Origin: Dermatemys mawii | Taxonomy: Eukaryota; Chordata; Testudines; Dermatemydidae | Assembly (NCBI GenBank): GCA_007922305.1 | Contig: ML677334.1 | Location: 16,810,344 to 16,874,343, forward strand | Length of the DNA: 64,000 nucleotides | Reading direction: 5' to 3' | Part shown: positions 58,264 to 64,000 of the stretch, one piece after another | Layout: every line of letters begins with the position of its first letter | Position numbering within the stretch: the first letter of the stretch is position 1 | Notes under the pieces: model-generated | Told to the model about the DNA's origin: nothing | What the model saw: only the letters and a program-made list of their open reading frames with translations | Databases searched by the model: none | Made by a program: the position numbers and the translations under genes

Positions 58264-59084
58264 TCAGTACATTTTCACACAAAAAATGGGTTGATCAGAA
58301 TGAGTGAGTTGGAATGGTTTTTAATCTTACTGGGTTGGGAGTGACTAACATTTTAATATTTATGTGTATGTTTCCAAGACTGAAATATGCATGCACCTAT
58401 ATCCTGGGACAAGCACATGTTAACCATCAAAACAGATAGACAGAGATATACACAGTGAAAATATATTTGGCACAATTATCAGTTGTGTATTGCCTACCCT
58501 AAAGGCCCTGTGTGGAGTTGGGGTAACAATGTGGTTTCCTTTTCTGCTTTTCTTAGTTAGCTGGAAATCATTACCCTGGTTCAGATACGTTTCCAATAAC
58601 TAAATAGCCAAACTACTCTTGAGATTTTAATAAAATTTTATGATAGTATGAAGGGGGATTCTCTGACAGCCTTGTCATACCATCATGAGAGGGACAAGAA
58701 GAACACAAAAACATCAAACTCTCTTGTTATTGCTTGCGAATATGGGAGTGCATCTCATAACTTCTGACCCACCAAAGCTCAGATATAAGACACTGTGTGT
58801 AACAGAGGGCCAATGTAAGTCAACAGGGTTTATATGCACTTACACACTATCTGAATTTGATTCAAGGACATCAAACGAGCTATATAAATGAGATGTGTCA
58901 AGAAAACCAAATTAAATCCTGCTGTAACTCCTTTGGCACCAGAGTGACTTCTAGCTCAGAGAAGCATAGTAGAGTTCCAACTGAACTGGTCATTGTTTGG
59001 CTTCCTTTTGATTAACTGCTTATGGAGCATACGGCTACTGGTTTGCATCTCACTTAAGCTACATCTGCCCTGGGAACTAAGCAT
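58264..59084. other. No gene seen
   Basis: Unique-looking AT-rich sequence; a 68-codon ORF at 58685-58891 has no domain. Confidence 0.4.
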
Positions 59085-59348
59085 GTGATTCCCAGGCCAA
59101 GCAGACATACTGGTGCTAGCTCTCATCTGAGCTAATGCACTAAAAATAACAGTGTAACCACAGTAACATGGGCAGTGGCAGCAACAGCCCTGACTACCAC
59201 CCAGAGTAAGTACTCATCAGGTCCAGGTGTTTTTGTATTCAGAGCAACTAGCCAGTGCTGCTACTGCCTGTGCTACCATAACTACACTACTAGTGCACTA
59301 GTTTGATGAGAGCTAGCATAAGTATGTCTATTCAAGTTGAGAATCACA
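59085..59348. mobile_element. Long-palindrome MITE
   Basis: The left arm (GTGATTCCCAGGCCAAGCAG, ACATACTGGTGCTAGCTCTC, ATCTGAGCTAATGCACTA) and the right arm (TAGTGCACTAGTTTGATGAG, AGCTAGCATAAGTATGTCTA, TTCAAGTTGAGAATCACAC) are inverted copies over about 60 bp with scattered mismatches. The inner parts (AACAGTGTAACCACAG and CATAACTACACTACTAG) and a CAGTGGCAGCAAC/GTGCTGCTACTGCC pair continue the palindrome. No ORF. Length and shape fit a fold-back non-autonomous DNA transposon. Confidence 0.65.
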
Positions 59349-62149
59349 CCTCAAATGATAGATAACCCCTTCATCACATATGCATCTCAAGTGATGTACA
59401 CAGTGAACAAGATTTGGATTTCACACAAGAATAGATTAGAGCAACTCTATCCAAGCCTATGGAGTTACTTGGGTTCTACACCAATGTCGGGGAGATCAGA
59501 ATCCAGCTATCAGATGATAGATTTTAATGACTTGTTAAATCTACTCTTTTGTCTAGGTCAGTTAGCAGACACAGCATCTGACTTATGAAAAGATGGGGGA
59601 TTAATGTAGTTAGTATTAACAGAATTTTTTATCACCTAGGTGCTATAATTCAGCATTAGTAATGTAACTAGTGTAAGATTTGTGTGAGAAAGGTGAGTTT
59701 ATGTCTGTAAGGACATCCTTCATGGAGTAGAATGGTTGAGTGGGATCACAATAGGTGAAGTTGGGGCCTAAGCCTGCTCTCATAGACAATAATAGGACCT
59801 GATTCTCCATCATTCTAACTCCATTGATAGAATTGAAGTTACTCCTGATTTACATTAATGTAAGAGTATCCCTTTGACTCCATGGAAGATAGGATCAGGC
59901 CCTCATTGACATCACTTACAAGCACAGGTGTACTGTTCTTTGTTTCAGCCAAAGGCAAATGGCCAAGGTTTTCTTTACCATTTCATCAGTGGTTGGCAAT
60001 GGTTAATACTGTCTGTAATGACTAAGTTGACTAACACCTGGTTCCACTTTTGGGAGGATGCATCTGCTCAGGAAACCCAGAAGTTGCTTTTGCTCTGGAA
60101 TAGTTATTTCTTCCTTGCCTAAATATTAAATACTCTGCACTGAGATATGTATTTTCATCTGTTTTCCTTACAGAACTGGGAGAAACTAGCAAAAAACTTT
60201 GCTGGCAGATTTAATAGTTTACACATTTTTACTATTAAAAGGTTTGGGTTTTTTTTTTTATTCAAACTAAATTAATCATAACAAGTAACATCTGATCTAA
60301 TAATTGCAATTTTGTGACTCTCTTTGTTTCATTGCAGTTTGTTTAATAAAATACAAAGGTTTACCCTAGCAGTGATAGAGAGTAAAGTTCTGTTCCAAAA
60401 GCATTTTTTCTTCTAAAATATGGTTTCTTAGCATTTTCAGACTATTGAACTATTGAACAGTTTTTAAGAACTAAAAAATCCAGCTTTTTAGGTCAACATT
60501 TTAAAAAGTGACTTGTAATTTTGAGTGCCTCAGTTTTTCAATTGCCAATTTAAGGCACCCTTAATGAGGGCCTCTGCTTAGCATTTTCTGAAAATCATAC
60601 CCTCTTAAGCTCTCTCACTTTAGACTCTAAAAAATAGAGACATACAAAATAACTAGTCACTTTTGAAAATCTTAGTCATAATGAGTGAGGAGTTCTGAAA
60701 ATGATCAGCTAAGAGCACTGGTTTAAACCAGAAATAGTTTGTGAGGGTACTCTGCAAACTTTCCAAAATAGTTCAAATATATTTATGGAAAAATAGTATA
60801 CAATATAATTAATGGAGATGAAACTAAACAGATTCTATAGAAATTACACTAAAAGCATCTATCATTTAATGGACACTTTTATAGAACCATCCTATAGAAT
60901 ATTATAGCAGAGATACAATTTTCTGTTAAATTCCAGAAGATGGTTCATAAAGCATATAGAAAATCCCTATTGAATGTTTCTATACATTACCATACTGTAA
61001 AGCATAATGCAAAAATGTTTCCCTCCTGTAGTTGTCAGCTCGGTAGAATTTGTAAGATAACTAATTCTGTGATATACAATAGATCACCAAGTTCTAATTT
61101 TATTATTGCTACATCCTAAAACAGTAGCTACTAAGGAAAATATATTTTCCCCTATAAGTCAATGAAGAACAATTAAAAATCCTCAGAAAAGAAGCTCTAA
61201 TCTGGTCTCTACACCACTATCAACTGGCTTTGTAAGATCTTGTTTTATGATTTTGTGTCCGCTCCCTCCCCCGCAGCATATACTGCCTTTTATCTGACTA
61301 TATCTCTGTTCACTCCCCTTGTGGATAAGTGATTGCTAGATATAATCTGCAGTAAAGCTGATACATCTGTACCACATGTATTGCTTTATTCCAGGTCAAC
61401 TTTCACCTCCTGGGCATTGTCAAGACTAGATGTGTTGTCTCTGAACTTCTGTGCTTTTCATTCCATCATCTCAGGATCAGTTACAAGGTTTGCCTTTACA
61501 ATGCTGGGTCTAGTGCTTCTCTGCATCCCTGGTGACCTGCAGAAGGAGCACACACCTGATAAGAAAGTCAAAACAAGAGGAACAGTTTGAGTAATATATG
61601 TATTGAAGAAGCAACTAATACACACACACACACATACACATACAGAGGAGAGAGAAATAAAAATTGCTCAGTTATCAAAAGTGATAAGGACAGATATGGT
61701 AACACAATCTGCTCCCTCTCCCTTAACTACTCCTTCTCAAATTTCCTTATCACATGCCTACTTAGACAATTTTTTTCTTACAAACATCAACACTTGAAAC
61801 CTGGGTTCTGTCCTCCTTTGCCCAGATATTTCAAGCTGGAGCTGTGATTTTTCAGTCCCATTATTTCCCCTGCTCAGCTCCAGCAGCAAAAGCATAAAGC
61901 CTGCATCATTCATGGGGACTATAAAAGGTGGAGAGGAAAAGAAGATAATCAACTTCTGTGTTGTCAGAGGGTCTCAGTTTTTGTTTTGGAGTGTTGGAGG
62001 AAAAGCAGGATGAGTTAAATTGTTTGAGAAGGGGATTGTGATTTATCATTTCATTAACTGTATTGTAAGATTATTACTATCATGATCATATTAGTCTACT
62101 CTTAGCCCCTTTCTTAAGAGAAATCTAAAAGCACTTGAAAAAATATGAA
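59349..62149. other. No gene seen; ancient repeat at about 59795-59905
   Basis: GACCTGATTCTCCATCATTC, AACTCCATTGATAGAATTGA, GTTACTCCTGATTTACATTA and AGATAGGATCAGGCCCTCAT form a fairly complete copy of the old dispersed repeat with a CATTGAAGTCAATG-type core. Poly-T near 60247 and many AT-rich words follow. No ORF has a domain. Confidence 0.45.
61619..61647 (+). repeat. (CA)n microsatellite, imperfect
   Basis: ACACACACACACACATACAC followed by ATACA. The runs of threonine and histidine in overlapping ORFs derive from it. Confidence 0.85.
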
Positions 62150-62240
62150 TTCAGCTTCACAAAAGCCTTAGAAGGTAAGTAAGCACTATTATCCCCATTT
62201 TACAAAAGAGTAATGGAATGGCACAGAGAGGTTTATACAT
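62150..62240 (+). mobile_element. MIR/CORE-SINE-like fragment
   Basis: GCACTATTATCCCCATTTTA, CAAAAGAGTAATGGAATGGC and ACAGAGAGGTTTATAC match the order of the CORE-SINE core more loosely than the copy at 13080-13190. Confidence 0.45.
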
Positions 62241-62689
62241 AGGGAAATACTGCCCACTTATTTCATACACATGGGTAATTTACCAGATTTTTTAAGGGCT
62301 GTTAGATGAGGGCCAAAGTTCCCCTCGCATAAAAAATGTGAGTCCCCACCCTTCTGTATGAAGGAAGCATACCAGTAAAACACTACTGCACTGACCTAAC
62401 AATGTGATCCACTCAGGCAGATACTTACACCTGTACAGAGTTCCACTGAAGCCAATGAAGTTCTATAAAAGGGCATAAATCAGAGTGAAAGTTAGGGACT
62501 ACCTTTTCAGCAAATGCCTTACAAGGTAAACACGTGTATTAAGTATTTGCTGGATTATTGCCTTAGTGTTGTTTCATGTGTATATCTATTTTAAAAACAC
62601 CCATTAGTGGAGTTAAGCCCCTTTATATAGACAACTTTTGACCCAAGGGACTCTTTAGTCTTCATCTGTAAATTCTTAAAGATTTGGGT

Positions 62690-63170
62690 GAGTAACCTGA
62701 CACAAGTTCCATTTTTTAATCATCTTGTTTGTGCTGAAGTACCACAGCCTGTCACAACCTACCATTATAGAAATGCTTCTGATCAGCCCATGATGCTAGC
62801 CTCCATTGCCCAATTGTTACATTTTCAAACACCTTTGTGCTTTCTTCTATGCTGCCCCTCAGGTTTGGGAGGATTTTGCCATAAAATACACAAAATTAGC
62901 CCACTCTCCACCTTCAGATCTAAAGCTCTCCTTTGCTTGACAATAGCTAGGCTGTTGGTGTGCTGAGACCACTTCCGACTATGCTGTCCAACATTGTCTC
63001 ATCATTTCCTTGTACTTTCCCATAAGTCTGTATGCATTTGCTGTCTCTTGTCTTACACTGAGATGGTAAGCTGTTTGAGGCAGAGGGGCTGTCTGTGTTT
63101 GTACAGACCCTGGCACAATTGGGTCCATGGCTAGAGTTACTGGGCACTATCTTAATTCAAATAATTGGTA
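62690..63170 (+). mobile_element. L2-like LINE 3' end
   Basis: The left part encodes an ORF2 C-terminal remnant (TFRSKALLCLTIARLL near 62911-62960, at the position of the family's FKS.LKTHL segment). It is followed by AGGCTGTTGGTGTGCTGAGA, CCATAAGTCTGTATGC, TGTCTCTTGTCTTACACTGA, GATGGTAAGCTGTTTGAGGC, GTGTTTGTACAGACCCTGGC, ACAATTGGGTCCATGG and TTCAAATAATTGG. The block order equals that at 12090-12345, but this copy is longer at its 5' side. A 92-codon ORF at its left end is a remnant or chance frame. Confidence 0.55.
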
Positions 63171-64000
63171 GATTTAACACGTGAATTTGTCATTCTCTTT
63201 AAATAAATTGAATTACATGATCTTAAAAATCATAGGTCATCTGATTCTGGTCACTTGCATAAGGTAACCTAGCAAATAGTGGCAATTCCAGAAATAGAAT
63301 GAAGGAGCCTTGATTCCCACACTGCTGTCTCAGATGCATTTATATTTATGGTCAACAAGAGTTTTTTACGTGAGCTTTGGGGTTTTTTTGCTATGGACAT
63401 TTAATCAAAAATCTGTAGTCATCAACTAATAATTGTAAATCACAGGCATGATCCTTCAAACTCTTTATTTAGGGGAGTAGTCCCAATGAAGTTAATGTGC
63501 AGCACAAGTCAAGTAAGTAAGGATTTGCAGGCTTAGTGCTCTTTACCTATTGCTAAGGTCTGTTGTCTGATTTATTCAGAGCTGTAGTGAGAATTTTCAC
63601 TATTGCCAACCCACCCCTTCAAAAATCATGAGTCAGGCCTCAAAGAAAAAAAAAAGACACTGAATTAAAATAATAATTTATTATAGAAATAATAAATTTG
63701 TGGTTCTTTTTTCTTGTCTTCTGATATCTGAGCCTTTCACATACAGTCAGGTCATGTTTTCATGCTTTTCTCTTAAATTTTTATTTAAAACTTAAAGCTA
63801 AGATTCTCATGAAAACTACTTGTCTCCAGAATCTCAGGGCTGAAGAAAAACATCAAATATCACATGAGAGCAACAAAATCACAACAGTTGACAACACTGC
63901 TATTTTGCAAGGCTGATATCATGAGCAATATCAAACTAACTTGTTTCCATAGAAGATCCATTACCCATCAATGCATTAGACTGTTTGTTTTGAGGCTAGT
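63171..64000. other. No gene seen; ancient repeat trace at about 63440-63560
   Basis: GGCATGATCCTTCAAACTCT, GAGTAGTCCCAATGAAGTTA and AAGTAAGTAAGGATTTGCAG are a decayed copy of the old dispersed repeat. TTGTCATTC onwards is AT-rich, and no ORF of note occurs up to the end. Confidence 0.4.

Noticed and set aside
61333..61590. 85-codon ORF with a hydrophobic stretch
   Set aside because: No conserved motif, no splice context, and it runs into unique AT-rich sequence next to a (CA)n tract.

Overview
This window is non-coding nuclear DNA from an amniote, most likely a turtle. The sequence is AT-rich and CpG-poor and carries many diverged interspersed repeats: CR1 LINE pieces on both strands, L2-like 3' ends, a tRNA-derived SINE, a Penelope-like element (PLE) with a GIY-YIG endonuclease, several TG...CA elements about 1 kb long with 5-bp target duplications, and short inverted-repeat DNA transposons. 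The turtle call rests on recognising this mix of families and is an inference. I found no convincing host exon, rRNA, genuine tRNA gene, CRISPR array or bacterial-type operon. The only ORFs I can assign to a protein family belong to retroelements, and all are broken.

Layout. 1-6.3 kb: a small TIR element, a CR1 3' end, ancient repeat fragments, a CR1 reverse-transcriptase (RT) fragment and a TIR element rich in GTCGAC motifs. 6.3-7.2 kb: a GC-rich TG...CA element. 7.2-20 kb: mostly unique or old sequence with a second GTCGAC element, L2 and CORE-SINE fragments, a SINE and small MITEs. 20-25.4 kb: a CR1 RT fragment, the PLE, a fold-back PLE 3' fragment and the best preserved GC-rich TG...CA element. 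28.7-30 kb: a candidate minus-strand LTR. 32.7-36.4 kb: a nest made of a minus-strand CR1 holding an unclassified insert, a fold-back PLE fragment and a solo LTR at its edge. 39.8-40.9 kb: a third GC-rich element, minus strand, containing a 50-bp minisatellite. 45.7-46.9 kb: a CR1 3' UTR split by a hAT-type element with a perfect 8-bp target duplication. 50.3-54.7 kb: an LTR-like segment followed by a nearly full-length but decayed RTE-type LINE. 57.1-58.3 kb: a second copy of the solo LTR found at 35.3 kb. 59.1-59.3 kb: a long-palindrome MITE. 62.7-63.2 kb: an L2-like 3' end.

The features form no pathway. What the window offers is a readable order of insertions. Six insertions have recognisable duplicated targets, and three of these lie inside older elements, so their relative ages can be read. 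The points most worth a second look are the GC-rich TG...CA family, whose first 46 bp recur near its 3' end; the fold-back PLE fragments; and the two related solo LTRs whose U3 centres have diverged far more than their flanks.
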